Made by a program: the position numbers and the translations under genes. A DNA stretch of 46,990 bases from Deltaproteobacteria bacterium (lineage in GTDB: Bacteria; Myxococcota_A; Polyangia; Polyangiales; JADJMO01). The stretch lies in assembly GCA_016182965.1 (NCBI GenBank), contig JACPFM010000121.1:1-46990 (forward strand). Direction: 5' to 3'. This document shows, piece by piece, positions 24,922 through 33,821 of the stretch (positions within the stretch are counted from its first letter, which is position 1; each line of letters opens with the position of its first letter). The notes below the pieces were generated by a model. The model was not told the origin of the DNA. It worked only from the letters and a program-made list of their open reading frames with translations, and searched no databases.

Positions 24922-25656
24922 TCACTTCGCGAAGTCGACCACCGCGCGCACCACCCGAACCCCCGGAGGCGGGGCCGCCGCGGCCGCGAGCAGCGCGGCG
25001 GGATCGCGCGGGAGCGCCCCTTCGGGGCCGATCGCCACCACGATCTCCCACCGCCGCTCGGTGTCGGGGAAGAGCGACGCGACGGGGCCGACGATGCGTA
25101 CGGCGCCGTCGGGCGAGATCTCGATCGGCGGCGACCACGCGCGCGCCGCGCCGTCACGCAGAAGCGCCGCGGTCGTGGCGATCTTCGTCGTCACCGCCAC
25201 GCGCGGTCGCAGCACCATCTCGAGCGTCGCGTCGCGGTGCAGGGTGGCGCGCCCCTCGACGGCCTTCGGCTCGTCGCCGCGCACCTCGGCGACGTTGCCC
25301 GACAGCTCGAAGGCATAGACCGGGAGCTCGTCACGATGACGCGGGAAGAGGAAGAACAGCGCGATCGCAGCGGCGGCGGCGAACGCCAGCACGATCGGCG
25401 TCACGCGCGGCTTCCGGCTCGGTGCGCCCTTCACGACACGGACCCGCGGCCCCGAGGCGAGGATCGCGTCGGCGATGCGACGCTCTGCGGCCGCGTCGAG
25501 CGGCCGGAAGAGCGCGCGCTCCTCGTCGCTCGCGGCGACGTCGGTCTCGGACACCTCGCCGCGCGTGACGCGCTCGAGGTCGACGCGCGCCCGATCTTCG
25601 TCGCGCTCCTCGCGCGCGCGCCGCGCCAACGCCGACAGCAACGGATCGTCGCTCAT
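24922..25656 (-). CDS. Single-span membrane protein, probable anti-sigma factor
   Basis: The ATG (25656-25654) overlaps the sigma factor stop in ATGA, so it is translationally coupled to it. The 244-residue protein has a cytoplasmic N-terminal part of about 95 residues rich in Asp/Glu/Arg (SDDPLLSALARRAREERDEDRARVDLERV), one membrane helix (VTPIVLAFAAAAAIALFFLF), and an extracytoplasmic beta-rich domain of about 125 residues (LPVYAFELSGNVAEVRG and onward). Position and topology fit an anti-sigma factor. No zinc anti-sigma motif (H-x3-C-x2-C) is present, so its fold is different or unrecognised. Confidence 0.7.
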   Translation of the reverse strand: MSDDPLLSALARRAREERDEDRARVDLERVTRGEVSETDVAASDEERALFRPLDAAAERRIADAILASGPRVRVVKGAPSRKPRVTPIVLAFAAAAAIALFFLFPRHRDELPVYAFELSGNVAEVRGDEPKAVEGRATLHRDATLEMVLRPRVAVTTKIATTAALLRDGAARAWSPPIEISPDGAVRIVGPVASLFPDTERRWEIVVAIGPEGALPRDPAALLAAAAAPPPGVRVVRAVVDFAK

Positions 25657-26291
25657 GACGTGCTCCTCTGTGCCGCGGCCACCTTGCGCGACGAGTCGCG
25701 GAGCTCGGCGGCGAGCCTCCGCACGAGCTTCCCGAGGCGGCTCTTCCACGCATATACGGCGTCGCGTGTCATGCCCGTCGACGCGCAGACCTCTTCGACC
25801 GGCTGCTCGTCGACGAGCAGCGCGTGGAACAGCTCGAGCCCCTTGGGCGAGAGCTCCGCGCGCAGGCGGGCGAGCAGCGCGGAGAGCGTCTCGTTGCACT
25901 CGACGATCGCCTCGGCGCCGCCGCCGTCGGACGCGAAGGTGTCGGGCTCCACGGCGCCGTCCTCCTCGTCACGGTACGGACGACGCCGTCCGCTTCGGAA
26001 GATCGAGGCGACCTCGTGATCGGCGATCACTCCGACGAACGCGGCGAGCGGGAGGCGCGCCGGGTCCCAGGCGCGCAGCGCGCGCGCGTCGTCGTCGAAC
26101 AGCGCGAGGAACACCTCCTGCACGAGGTCCTCGACCTCCTGCGCCGTGCTGCGCCGCCTGCCGCGCATGTTCCGGATCAAGCTGCGGACCGCGCGCAGCT
26201 GGATCGTCGGCCGCAGCAGCCCGACGAGCTCGCGCACCGCGTCGGGCTCGCGCGCGGCGGCGCGGCGGACGAGGTCGTCGTGTTCGGCCAC
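25653..26291 (-). CDS. ECF-type sigma-70 factor
   Basis: The 212-residue protein from GTG 26291 has sigma region 2 (LRPTIQLRAVRSLIRN, then EVEDLVQEVFLALFDDDARALRAW, then LAAFVGVIADHEVASIFRSGRRR) and region 4 (LSPKGLELFHALLVDEQPVEEVCASTGMTRDAVYAWKSRLGKLVRRL, with the helix-turn-helix). The two are joined by an acidic linker. It directs RNA polymerase to a set of promoters. It heads a two-gene unit with the anti-sigma-like gene and is divergent from the CHAT protease. Confidence 0.9.
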   Translation of the reverse strand: MAEHDDLVRRAAAREPDAVRELVGLLRPTIQLRAVRSLIRNMRGRRRSTAQEVEDLVQEVFLALFDDDARALRAWDPARLPLAAFVGVIADHEVASIFRSGRRRPYRDEEDGAVEPDTFASDGGGAEAIVECNETLSALLARLRAELSPKGLELFHALLVDEQPVEEVCASTGMTRDAVYAWKSRLGKLVRRLAAELRDSSRKVAAAQRSTS

Positions 26292-26301
26292 GCGGCGAGG
26301 T

Positions 26302-26368
26302 CTACCACGGTGCCCGCGAGCGCCGCGAGCGTCGCCGTGAGCGCCGCCGGCGCGGGCACTGGTGGTAG
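26302..26368. promoter_or_regulatory. Long imperfect dyad between the divergent sigma factor and CHAT genes
   Basis: CTACCAC (26302-26308) and TGCCCGCG (26311-26318) on the left mirror CGCGGGCA (26351-26358) and GTGGTAG (26362-26368) on the right: 15 matched positions in two blocks. The arms are separated by 32 bases and centred between the two start codons. It fills nearly all of the 87-base gap, so it probably contains an operator that controls both genes, or a structured leader. Confidence 0.5.
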
Positions 26369-26378
26369 CGTTCAACGC

Positions 26379-29078
26379 GTGCGGGGCTCGGGGATCGCGC
26401 TGTTTGCGCTCGCGTGTGCGCTCGGCGCCGATCGTCGTGCGCGGCCGCAACCCGACGCGCCGGCCATGCCCGTGCTGCCCGCCTCGTTCGCCGGCTGCGG
26501 CGCGGTCTTGTCCGGCGCGGTCTGCGAGCTGCCCGGCGACGGCGCGGTCCGCGTGTTCGTGCCGGGAACGATGCCCGCGCGGTTCTTCGTCGACGAGCGG
26601 ACGGTCGACACCACCGTCGTGCGAACCGGCCAAGACGGGCGGCTCCATCGGCTGACGATCCCGGCCGGCAGCCGAGCGCTGACCGTCGAGGGCGTGCGCG
26701 ACGGCGCGCCGGCGCGGTTCGTCCTGAAGCTCGCGCCGCCGACTCCGTATCGATGGCTCGCCGAGGCGCGCGCGCTCCGGCAGAAGGGGGACGCGGCGGG
26801 CGCGCGTGCGCGCGCGGAGCCGGCGACGAAGTCGAGCGATCCGACCGAGCGCGCGCTCGCGATCGGTCTGCTCGCGCGGTTGTCCTTGCAGAAGGGCGAC
26901 GTCGACGACGCCGTCGCGCAGCTCCGCCAGTCGATCGCGCTCCACTCGACGCGCACCTCCGATCGCGCGGAGGACGCGTTCGCGCTCGCCTTCGCGCTCA
27001 ACCAGCGGAGCCGACGTTACGGCGAGGCGCGCGCCGTCCTCGACGAGATCGAGCCGACGCTCTCGGAGTACCCGGAGGGACGCGCGCGCCTGCCGTTCTA
27101 CCGCGCGGAGATCGCGCTCGAGAGCGGCGACGTCCGCTCCGCTATTCGCGGGCTGCGCGAGGCCGAGGCCGCGGCGGCTCGGCTCGGCATCGTGCGCCTC
27201 GAGCGCAACGCGCGCGGGCTGCTCTCGACCGTGCTGCAGATCCAGGGGCACTTCGACGAGGGCATCGCCGCCCTCCGTGCCCTCGACGACGAGCTCGGCC
27301 GCGACCCGGCCGCCGACGGCTGCGATCGCGCCGACGCGCTCGCCAACCTCGGCCTGTCGCTGGAGCGACGCGCTCGCGCCCGCGCCGATCTCGGCGAGCC
27401 GAGCGCCGGCGACGATCTGTCCGAGCCAGCCGCGCGCGCACTCGCCCTCTTCCCGAAGGGGTGCGCCGACTCGCATCGCCGCGGGCTCGCCTTGTACATC
27501 GCGGCGGCCGCCGCGCTCGAGCGCGGCGCGCTCGCCGACGCGCGACAGATCGTGTCGCATGGGCGCGCTGCCCAGCCGAACCTCCGGACGAACGACGTGC
27601 TGCAATGGCTCGACCTCGAGGCGCGCATCGCCTTCGCCGACCACCGGTTCGACGAGGCGCGCGCGTCCTACGAGGAGGCGATCGGCATCGCCGAGGCGGC
27701 GCATCAGAGCGACATGCTGTGGCGCGCGGTGCTCGGGCGCGCCGAGTCGCTCGAGGCCCTCGGTCGGGCAGACGACGCGCTCGACGCCTACGCGCGGGCC
27801 GAGTCGCTGCTCGACGATCAGACCCTGGCGCTGCCGTTCGGCGACGGGCGAGGCGTGTACCTGTCGCGCAGCGAGCGCAGCGCGCGGCTCGCGATCGACC
27901 TCCTGCTGCGCCGAAGGCGGCCTGCCGAGGCGTTCGCGGTCGCGCGCCGCGCGCGTGCGCGCCTGCTCGTGGCGACCGCGCGGGCGACGAGCCTCGACGC
28001 GCTGGCTCCCGCCGCACGGGCGCGATGGGACGGGGCGATCGCCGCGTTCCGTCGCGCGCGCGCCGAGGTCGATCGGGCCGCGGAGGAGGACTGGAAGCTC
28101 GCGGCGGCGGCGCTGCACGACGCCCGCTCGTCGCGCACGGCGAAGATCACGGCGATGCGCGCGGCGCTCGACGACGCGATGTCGGCGCTCGGGACGATGC
28201 CGCGCGCCGACGCCCCGCTCGCCGCGCCTGCCGAAGGCGAGCTCTGGCTCGGCTTCCACCGCGCGCGCAGCGGCTTCGTCGCGTTCGCCGCGACGACCGA
28301 GCGCACCTTCAGCTTCGCGCTCGCCGATCTCGAGCCGACGCGCGTGCTCGCCGGAGTCGACGCGGAGCTGTCGCGGAGCAAGCGCCTGATCGTGTTGCCC
28401 TACGGACCGCTGCGCGCGGTCGACGTCCACGCGTGGCCGCGCGGAGACGGGCCGCTGATCGCGGGCGTCGCCGTCGAGTACGCGCCCGACGTCCCGCGCG
28501 TCCGCGCGCCCGCGACCGACGACTCCTTCGCGCTCGTGGTCGATCCGACCGACGATCTCCCCGCCGCGCGCGAGGAGGCACGCGCGCTGCGAGCGCTCTT
28601 CGGCGGCGCGGTGCGCGCGGCCGAGGGGCGCGAGGCCACGGCGCGAACCGTCGAGGCGCTCCTCGAGAGCGCGGGCACGTTCCACTACGCAGGCCACGGG
28701 GTGTTCGGCGGACCCGAGGGCGCCGAGAGCCGGCTGCCCCTCGCCGCCGGGAGCGAGCTCGGACTGCTCGAGATCCTCGCGCGTCCGCGCGTGCCCCGCC
28801 GCGTGATGTTGAGCGCGTGCGAGACCGGCCGCGCGTCGCTCGACGCGCGCACCGAGACGATCGGCCTCGCGCAGGCCTTCGTCATCGCCGGCAGCGAGAG
28901 CGTGATCGCGCCGACGCGAAAGGTCCCCGACGCGCTCGCCGCGAAGCTCGCGATCGCCTACTACCGCGCGCTGCTCGACGGCGCGCCGCCGGGCGAGGCG
29001 CTCGCGCGTGCGCAGCTGCGGGTCCGCGCCGACGATCCTGCCGCCGACTGGGCGGCGTGGAGACTGCTGCGACCCTGA
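26379..29078 (+). CDS. TPR-containing CHAT-domain (caspase-like) protease
   Basis: From GTG 26379 the protein has 899 residues. An N-terminal hydrophobic stretch (GIALFALACALG) may be a signal or lipoprotein sequence. Residues about 120-560 are helical repeats of TPR type (ALAIGLLARLSLQKGDVDDAVAQL, SLEALGRADDALDAYARAESL). The C-terminal CHAT domain has the caspase-like pair H773 (FHYAGHGVF) and C814 (MLSACETG). It should cleave a specific protein. Its placement opposite a sigma/anti-sigma pair suggests a role in that signalling circuit, possibly with the anti-sigma factor or the RCC1 protein as partner; that is inference. Confidence 0.9.
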   Translation: MRGSGIALFALACALGADRRARPQPDAPAMPVLPASFAGCGAVLSGAVCELPGDGAVRVFVPGTMPARFFVDERTVDTTVVRTGQDGRLHRLTIPAGSRALTVEGVRDGAPARFVLKLAPPTPYRWLAEARALRQKGDAAGARARAEPATKSSDPTERALAIGLLARLSLQKGDVDDAVAQLRQSIALHSTRTSDRAEDAFALAFALNQRSRRYGEARAVLDEIEPTLSEYPEGRARLPFYRAEIALESGDVRSAIRGLREAEAAAARLGIVRLERNARGLLSTVLQIQGHFDEGIAALRALDDELGRDPAADGCDRADALANLGLSLERRARARADLGEPSAGDDLSEPAARALALFPKGCADSHRRGLALYIAAAAALERGALADARQIVSHGRAAQPNLRTNDVLQWLDLEARIAFADHRFDEARASYEEAIGIAEAAHQSDMLWRAVLGRAESLEALGRADDALDAYARAESLLDDQTLALPFGDGRGVYLSRSERSARLAIDLLLRRRRPAEAFAVARRARARLLVATARATSLDALAPAARARWDGAIAAFRRARAEVDRAAEEDWKLAAAALHDARSSRTAKITAMRAALDDAMSALGTMPRADAPLAAPAEGELWLGFHRARSGFVAFAATTERTFSFALADLEPTRVLAGVDAELSRSKRLIVLPYGPLRAVDVHAWPRGDGPLIAGVAVEYAPDVPRVRAPATDDSFALVVDPTDDLPAAREEARALRALFGGAVRAAEGREATARTVEALLESAGTFHYAGHGVFGGPEGAESRLPLAAGSELGLLEILARPRVPRRVMLSACETGRASLDARTETIGLAQAFVIAGSESVIAPTRKVPDALAAKLAIAYYRALLDGAPPGEALARAQLRVRADDPAADWAAWRLLRP

Positions 29079-29174
29079 CGCCGTTGCGCCAGATCGATCT
29101 CGGGAACGCCGGAGGTGCAGGTCCGACGAAGGCGCACATCCCTTCACGCGAAGGGCCACGCCACGGGGGAGTCC

Positions 29175-30035
29175 ATGCATCGTTCGGTTCGCGTAATTCT
29201 TTCGCTGTCGGTCGCCGTCGCCTCGTTCGCCGCGTGCAGCGGCGCGCCCGAGCCACAAGAGCAGCTCGGCTCCTCGGAGCAGGAACTGGCGATCTCCGGC
29301 ACGTACTACGAGAAGCCGGCGGTGGACTCGGGCACGACCGACACCAAGACGGCCGACACCAAGACGACCGACACCGCCTCGACCGACACCTCGGTCGTCA
29401 AGTCGACCAACACCACGACGGTGCTCGATCCGGGCACCGTCCTCACGCCGTGCGCCCCGCAGCGCTACGACGTGACGGTCGTCGGCCGCACCTGCTGGGC
29501 GCTCGCTCAGAAGACCTCCACCGGCGTCTGGAGCGTCGCGCCGATCTTCAACGACGCCCCGGCCGAGATCCGCGACACCCACTGCGCGCTCACGTGGCTC
29601 GGGAACGCGGGCACCTGTGCCAGCCCCAGCTGGACGGCGCTCGGTCTGAGCTGCCAGGAGAAGCACTCCATCGCGATTCGCTCGGCGGCGTGCGCGACGA
29701 ACCCCGCGGCCTGCGAGACCACCGCCACCAGCACGGTGAACACCGGCAGCGCCGTCCAGGCGCCGATGGCGGAGTGGAAGTGCGCCGAGGACTACGACGG
29801 CGGCGTGCCCCGCGGCGGCTACTCGGGCGGCTGCGACTCGTGCGGCGTCATCTCCGGCGGGTACCTGTACCTGACCAACCCGTACTCGAGCTCGACGATC
29901 CTCACCAACGTCACCACCGCCGGCGGCTTCACGACGACGACGCAGCTCGCGGTGACCGTCCCGTCCGAGTCCACGGCCGCGATCCCGGTCAGCGGGTACG
30001 CGAGTGGCCCGATCTACATCTGGCCGAAGTACTGA
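29175..30035 (+). CDS. Secreted lipoprotein, Cys-rich, unknown
   Basis: The ATG at 29175 follows GGGGGA. The signal MHRSVRVILSLSVAVASFAAC has a lipobox (FAAC). A Thr/Asp-rich repeat linker (DTKTADTKTTDTASTDT) precedes a roughly 190-residue domain with about 14 Cys and aromatic residues (RTCWALAQKTSTGVW, CGVISGGYLYLTNPYSSSTIL). The end is a beta-rich tail (PIYIWPKY). I do not recognise a family. The protein stands alone, with a strong terminator 24 bases downstream of its stop. Confidence 0.8.
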   Translation: MHRSVRVILSLSVAVASFAACSGAPEPQEQLGSSEQELAISGTYYEKPAVDSGTTDTKTADTKTTDTASTDTSVVKSTNTTTVLDPGTVLTPCAPQRYDVTVVGRTCWALAQKTSTGVWSVAPIFNDAPAEIRDTHCALTWLGNAGTCASPSWTALGLSCQEKHSIAIRSAACATNPAACETTATSTVNTGSAVQAPMAEWKCAEDYDGGVPRGGYSGGCDSCGVISGGYLYLTNPYSSSTILTNVTTAGGFTTTTQLAVTVPSESTAAIPVSGYASGPIYIWPKY

Positions 30036-30058
30036 TCGCGCACACCCTCCGAGGTCCA

Positions 30059-30085
30059 CGAAGGCGCCCCCCGCGGGCGCCTTCG
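30059..30085 (+). terminator. Transcription terminator after the 29175 lipoprotein
   Basis: CGAAGGCGCCC (30059-30069) pairs perfectly with GGGCGCCTTCG (30075-30085) across a 5-base loop, followed by TCATTTCC. This 11-bp stem is the strongest terminator-like hairpin of the region, although the T-tract is short. Confidence 0.75.
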
Positions 30086-30131
30086 TCATTTCCGGGTCCA
30101 TGCCGGTGCTCTACGCGTCGTACTCGCGCGA

Positions 30132-30192
30132 TCTGACACGGAGGGAAGGGCGCGCGCCGGTCTCGAAAGAAAATCTCGTCGCCCGTGTCAGA
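30132..30192. promoter_or_regulatory. 10-bp inverted repeat upstream of the 30313 lipoprotein
   Basis: TCTGACACGG (30132-30141) and CCGTGTCAGA (30183-30192) are perfect inverted copies 41 bases apart, about 120 bases before the next start codon. They may be two half-sites for a regulator in the promoter region. The intervening bases are purine-rich with an AAAGAAAAT stretch that is unusual for this GC-rich DNA. Confidence 0.45.
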
Positions 30193-30273
30193 CCTCGACC
30201 CCTCGCGGCGTAAGGGGGGAGTGCCGGTGGACGTGACGCCCGAATGACCGGGCTCGCCACCCGCTCGAGCTCT

Positions 30274-30296
30274 CACGATCGCAGCACGCGATCGTG
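30274..30296 (+). promoter_or_regulatory. Leader hairpin before the 30313 gene
   Basis: CACGATCGC (30274-30282) pairs with GCGATCGTG (30288-30296) around AGCAC. The hairpin ends 5 bases before the ribosome binding site GGAGG (30302-30306). In the transcript it could protect the 5' end or tune translation. Confidence 0.45.
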
Positions 30297-30312
30297 CACG
30301 TGGAGGTTTGCC

Positions 30313-31998
30313 ATGAACACGCGTCGTCTCGCCTCGCTCCCCCTCTCTCTCTCGCTCGTGACCGCCGTCACCGCGCTCCCCTTGATCGTGGGCTGCTCGC
30401 AGCAAGCCGCCGACGGCTCCGACCCGCAGACGTACGGAGCGCAGCAGGCGCCGCTCATGGCGGGCGATCCGGAGCCGACGTTCGATCCCGATCTCGCCGT
30501 CGCGCCGCCGCCCGACTCGCTGAGCGTCAGCACGGTGACGGTCGGCGACGGCTGGCGGAAGATCCGCGTGTACGGCAAGGCCACCGACGCGAACAGCGGC
30601 GCGCTCGTGCCGGTCGATCGCGAGCTCGTCGTGATCGAGGACAAGACGAAGGTCTCGACCGCGCCCATCGCGAACTTCGCCAAGCAGGAGATCGAGCAGG
30701 AGGTCACCAGCTCGAAGACCGCCTACCTCGCCGGCACCACCGTCGAGCAGGACGAGGTCGACATCATCGACCCCGCCACTGCCGCGGACGCCGAGGCCGC
30801 GATGGCCGCCGGCACCTCGACCACGCCGATGATGGCGTTCTCCTGCTCGAACGAGGAGAAGACGTACGAGAAGTCGATCTCGACGACGAAGACCTACTCG
30901 CACACCAAGACCACCGAGGCGGGCAGCTTCACCGGCTCGGCGGCGTTCACCGCGACGCTGGCGGCGAGCGCGAAGGCGAAGGTGAAGATCAAGGTGTACC
31001 GCTCGGTCTGGACCGCGTGCCTCCCGTACAAAGTCTCCTTCCGCAACGTGCAGTTCCAGGGCAACGCAGACGTGACCGCGAAGGCGAACGTCGACGCGGC
31101 GTTCGAGAAGACCTGGAAGTACGACAAGAAGGTCGCGCAGCCGAGCCTCGGCTCCCTCTCGTTCTCGATCGCCGGGTTCCCGGTGAAGCTGAACTTCTCC
31201 GCGCCGATCCACGTCGGCGTCGAGGCGAGCGCCAAGGCGACGCTGAAGCTCGACGGCTCGGTGACCGGCAAAGGGAGCTTCGACGTGACCTGCACCACCT
31301 CGGGCTGCTCGGGCACCAAGACCGCGACCTACGGTTGGACCGGCGGCGCCGCGCCCACCGTCGGCGTCAACGCGAAGGTGAACGTCGCGCCGTACGCCTA
31401 CGCCGGCATCCACGCGAACCTCTACACCGACTGGATCGCGAACGCCGAGCTCGGCGTGAAGGCCAAGATCGACGGCGAGCTGTGGGGCTACGCCGGCAAC
31501 ACCTGCGGCGACGCGGACTACAACGGCACCAACGAGTGGGTCACCGGCCTCACCCTCAACACGCGCGTCGGCGTCGATCTGATCGGCAAGGCGAGCGTCG
31601 TCGGATCGGACTTCGGTCCGTGGACCTGGAAGCTCCTCGATCGTCACCTCGCCTTCTGGGACCTCGGCTCGTCGGGCGCCACCACGCCGATGCTGAACAC
31701 CAAGGCCAACCCGCTCGGGTCGACCACCGCCGAGGCGTACGGCCGCATGCGCCCCTGCTGGCCGTTCACCGACAAGATGCTCTACCGCGTCGCCTGGAAC
31801 GACGGCTCGACGACCGAGTTCTGGGAGACCCCCTCGGTGCAGTTCTCGAAGCTCCACACCTACGCGGCGTACGGCAGCAAGATCGTGAGCGTGACCGCCG
31901 TTCGCGACGAGAAGGGCCGTGCGCCCGGCAAGACGAGGACCGACAGCATCAACCTGCAGCCGCTGGTCTTCGAGCCGATCAAGATGTACGCGCTGTGA
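30313..31998 (+). CDS. Large secreted lipoprotein, unknown
   Basis: The ATG at 30313 has an excellent ribosome binding site (GGAGG, 6 bases away). The signal MNTRRLASLPLSLSLVTAVTALPLIVGC ends in a lipobox. The mature part, about 530 residues, is rich in Lys, Thr and Ser and in alternating beta patterns (YEKSISTTKTYSHTKTTEAG, AKAKVKIKVYRSVWTACLPYKV, VKLNFSAPIHVGVEASAKATLKLDG). A conserved-looking Cys pair lies in CTTSGCSGTK. No catalytic motif is evident. The composition resembles secreted beta-solenoid or sandwich proteins. Codon bias is normal for the window, so recent transfer is not indicated. Confidence 0.8.
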   Translation: MNTRRLASLPLSLSLVTAVTALPLIVGCSQQAADGSDPQTYGAQQAPLMAGDPEPTFDPDLAVAPPPDSLSVSTVTVGDGWRKIRVYGKATDANSGALVPVDRELVVIEDKTKVSTAPIANFAKQEIEQEVTSSKTAYLAGTTVEQDEVDIIDPATAADAEAAMAAGTSTTPMMAFSCSNEEKTYEKSISTTKTYSHTKTTEAGSFTGSAAFTATLAASAKAKVKIKVYRSVWTACLPYKVSFRNVQFQGNADVTAKANVDAAFEKTWKYDKKVAQPSLGSLSFSIAGFPVKLNFSAPIHVGVEASAKATLKLDGSVTGKGSFDVTCTTSGCSGTKTATYGWTGGAAPTVGVNAKVNVAPYAYAGIHANLYTDWIANAELGVKAKIDGELWGYAGNTCGDADYNGTNEWVTGLTLNTRVGVDLIGKASVVGSDFGPWTWKLLDRHLAFWDLGSSGATTPMLNTKANPLGSTTAEAYGRMRPCWPFTDKMLYRVAWNDGSTTEFWETPSVQFSKLHTYAAYGSKIVSVTAVRDEKGRAPGKTRTDSINLQPLVFEPIKMYAL

Positions 31999-32038
31999 GC
32001 CGTCGAGCCCGCGCGACCTGAACCGTCGCACGTAGATC

Positions 32039-32082
32039 GCCGCCCACGTGCAAGCGCCCGACCGGCGCCGCGCGTGGGCGGC
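32039..32082 (+). terminator. Hairpin terminator between the 30313 and amylase genes
   Basis: GCCGCCCACG (32039-32048) pairs with CGTGGGCGGC (32073-32082), a perfect 10-bp stem with a 24-base loop, followed by CTTCGTTTCGG. It lies 41 bases after the 30313 gene stop and 78 bases before the amylase start. Confidence 0.6.
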
Positions 32083-32160
32083 CTTCGTTTCGGCCCGAGC
32101 ACCCTGCGCGCATCGTTTGCGAGGTTCGGGGGCGCGCTTCCGTGGCAATCTAGCGGGAGC

Positions 32161-33798
32161 ATGCGCCTGCTCGCCGGAACGCTCGCCCTGATCCTCCTCT
32201 GCTCCTGCAGCTCCGACGCGGCCGACGCGCCGCCTCCGGTGACCTACGCCGAGAAGGATCGGCCCGCCGAGGCGAAGCGGCTGCTGACGGGGCGGGACTG
32301 GTACCGTCATGCCGTCTTCTACGAGGTCAACATCCGGTCCTTCCAGGACGCCGACGGCGACGGCATCGGCGACCTGAAGGGGCTGATCTCGCGGCTCGAC
32401 GACCTGCAGGCGCTCGGCGTCGACGCGCTGTGGCTCATGCCGATGTACCCGACGCCGTTCGTCGACTCCGGCTACGACATCGCCGACTACCGCGACATCA
32501 ATCGCGACTACGGCGCGCTCGCCGACTTCGACGAGCTCCTCTCGAAGGCGCACGCCCGCGGCATACGCGTGATGGTCGATCTGGTGCTCAACCACACGTC
32601 CGATCAGCACGCGTGGTTCACCGAGTCGCGCTCGAGCAAGACCAACCCGAAGGCCGACTGGTACATCTGGCGCGACACGCCGGGCGATCCGAACATCGGC
32701 TGCGGCACGGTGAACGACACCTTCGGCAAAGACGCGTGGAAGCTCGATCCGACGCGCAACCAGTACTACTTCCACCGGTTCTACGCCGGTCAGCCGGACC
32801 TCAACTACCGCAACCCGGAGGTGGTGCAGGCGACGCTCGACGTCGCGAAGTTCTGGCTCGATCGCGGCGTCGACGGGTTCCGCTGCGACGTCATCGCGCT
32901 GCTCTACGAGTCGAAGGACGGCTGCGACTTCATCCCCGAGACGCAGGAGTACATCCGCAAGCTGCGCGCGCTCCTCGACGGCTACCCCGATCGCGTGATG
33001 GTCGCCGAGAGCACCGACTACAGCGGGTCGTCGGCGTACTACGGCACCGGCAAGGACATGTTCCACATGGCCTTCAACTTCCAGTACGGCTACCTCTGGG
33101 GCCTGCCGTTCGCCGGCAACGCCGCGAAGAACGTGGCGCGCCCCTTCGAGGACTCGGCGAAGAAGAACCCCGAAGGCGCGCAGGACGGCCTCGTGATCGG
33201 CTCGCACGACGTCAACCGCGCGTTCGTCGCCGCGCGCGAGATCGAGTCGCGCTGGCTGCGCGCCGCGTTCGTGCAGCTGACCATGCCGGGCACGCCGTAC
33301 ATCTACTACGGCGAGGAGCTCGCGCTGCGCCCGGGGACGCAGGTGGTCGTCGACGGCCGCGACAGCGCGCGCACGCCGATGCTCTGGTCGAAGGCGGCGG
33401 GCTTCGGGTTCACGACCGGCAAGCCTTGGATCGCGTTCGGCGCCGAGCCCGAGAAGACCAACCTCGAGGTCGAGAAGGCCGATCCGAAGAGCACGTACTC
33501 GTTCTATCGCAAGCTGCTGTCGGTGCGGCGCGGGCGCGAGGCGTTCGGCGGCGGCGCGCTGCAGATCCTCGCCGCCGACGACCCGACGGTCCTCTTCTAC
33601 ACGCGCGCCTCGAGCGACGAGACCTACGTCATGGTCGTCGGCATGGACGAAGACGACGGGCACACCGCGACCGTGGCGGGCGCGAACCTGCCGGGCGACG
33701 GGCAGCTGCTGTTCGGCGAGGGCGCGCTGGTCCGCGAGGGCTCGGCGGCGAAGGTGACCATTCCCGCCGCAGGCACGGCGATCTTCCGCGTTCGATGA
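32161..33798 (+). CDS. GH13 alpha-amylase family lipoprotein
   Basis: The 545-residue protein starts MRLLAGTLALILLCSC, a lipoprotein signal, after a GGGAG ribosome binding site. The GH13 barrel is complete: YEVNIRSFQDADGDGIGDLKGLI (calcium loop), ALWLMPMYPTP, DLVLNHTSDQHAWF, the nucleophile D243 in GVDGFRCDVIAL, the acid/base E283 in VMVAEST, and D350 in IGSHDVNR. An S-H-D replaces the usual N-H-D before the third Asp. The overall layout fits trehalose synthase or oligo-1,6-glucosidase subfamilies. It probably breaks down or rearranges external alpha-glucans at the cell surface. Confidence 0.92.
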   Translation: MRLLAGTLALILLCSCSSDAADAPPPVTYAEKDRPAEAKRLLTGRDWYRHAVFYEVNIRSFQDADGDGIGDLKGLISRLDDLQALGVDALWLMPMYPTPFVDSGYDIADYRDINRDYGALADFDELLSKAHARGIRVMVDLVLNHTSDQHAWFTESRSSKTNPKADWYIWRDTPGDPNIGCGTVNDTFGKDAWKLDPTRNQYYFHRFYAGQPDLNYRNPEVVQATLDVAKFWLDRGVDGFRCDVIALLYESKDGCDFIPETQEYIRKLRALLDGYPDRVMVAESTDYSGSSAYYGTGKDMFHMAFNFQYGYLWGLPFAGNAAKNVARPFEDSAKKNPEGAQDGLVIGSHDVNRAFVAAREIESRWLRAAFVQLTMPGTPYIYYGEELALRPGTQVVVDGRDSARTPMLWSKAAGFGFTTGKPWIAFGAEPEKTNLEVEKADPKSTYSFYRKLLSVRRGREAFGGGALQILAADDPTVLFYTRASSDETYVMVVGMDEDDGHTATVAGANLPGDGQLLFGEGALVREGSAAKVTIPAAGTAIFRVR

Positions 33799-33821
33799 GC
33801 GCTCCGCGTTAGCATGGCGAG

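Noticed and set aside
24214..26019. Very long open frames antisense to real genes (also e.g. 20970-24488, 35654-40420, 29989-33663)
   Set aside because: They arise from the strong GC3 bias of the opposite strand, have Arg/Ala/Pro-rich or Ser-rich products without domains, and lie over genes with clear family motifs.
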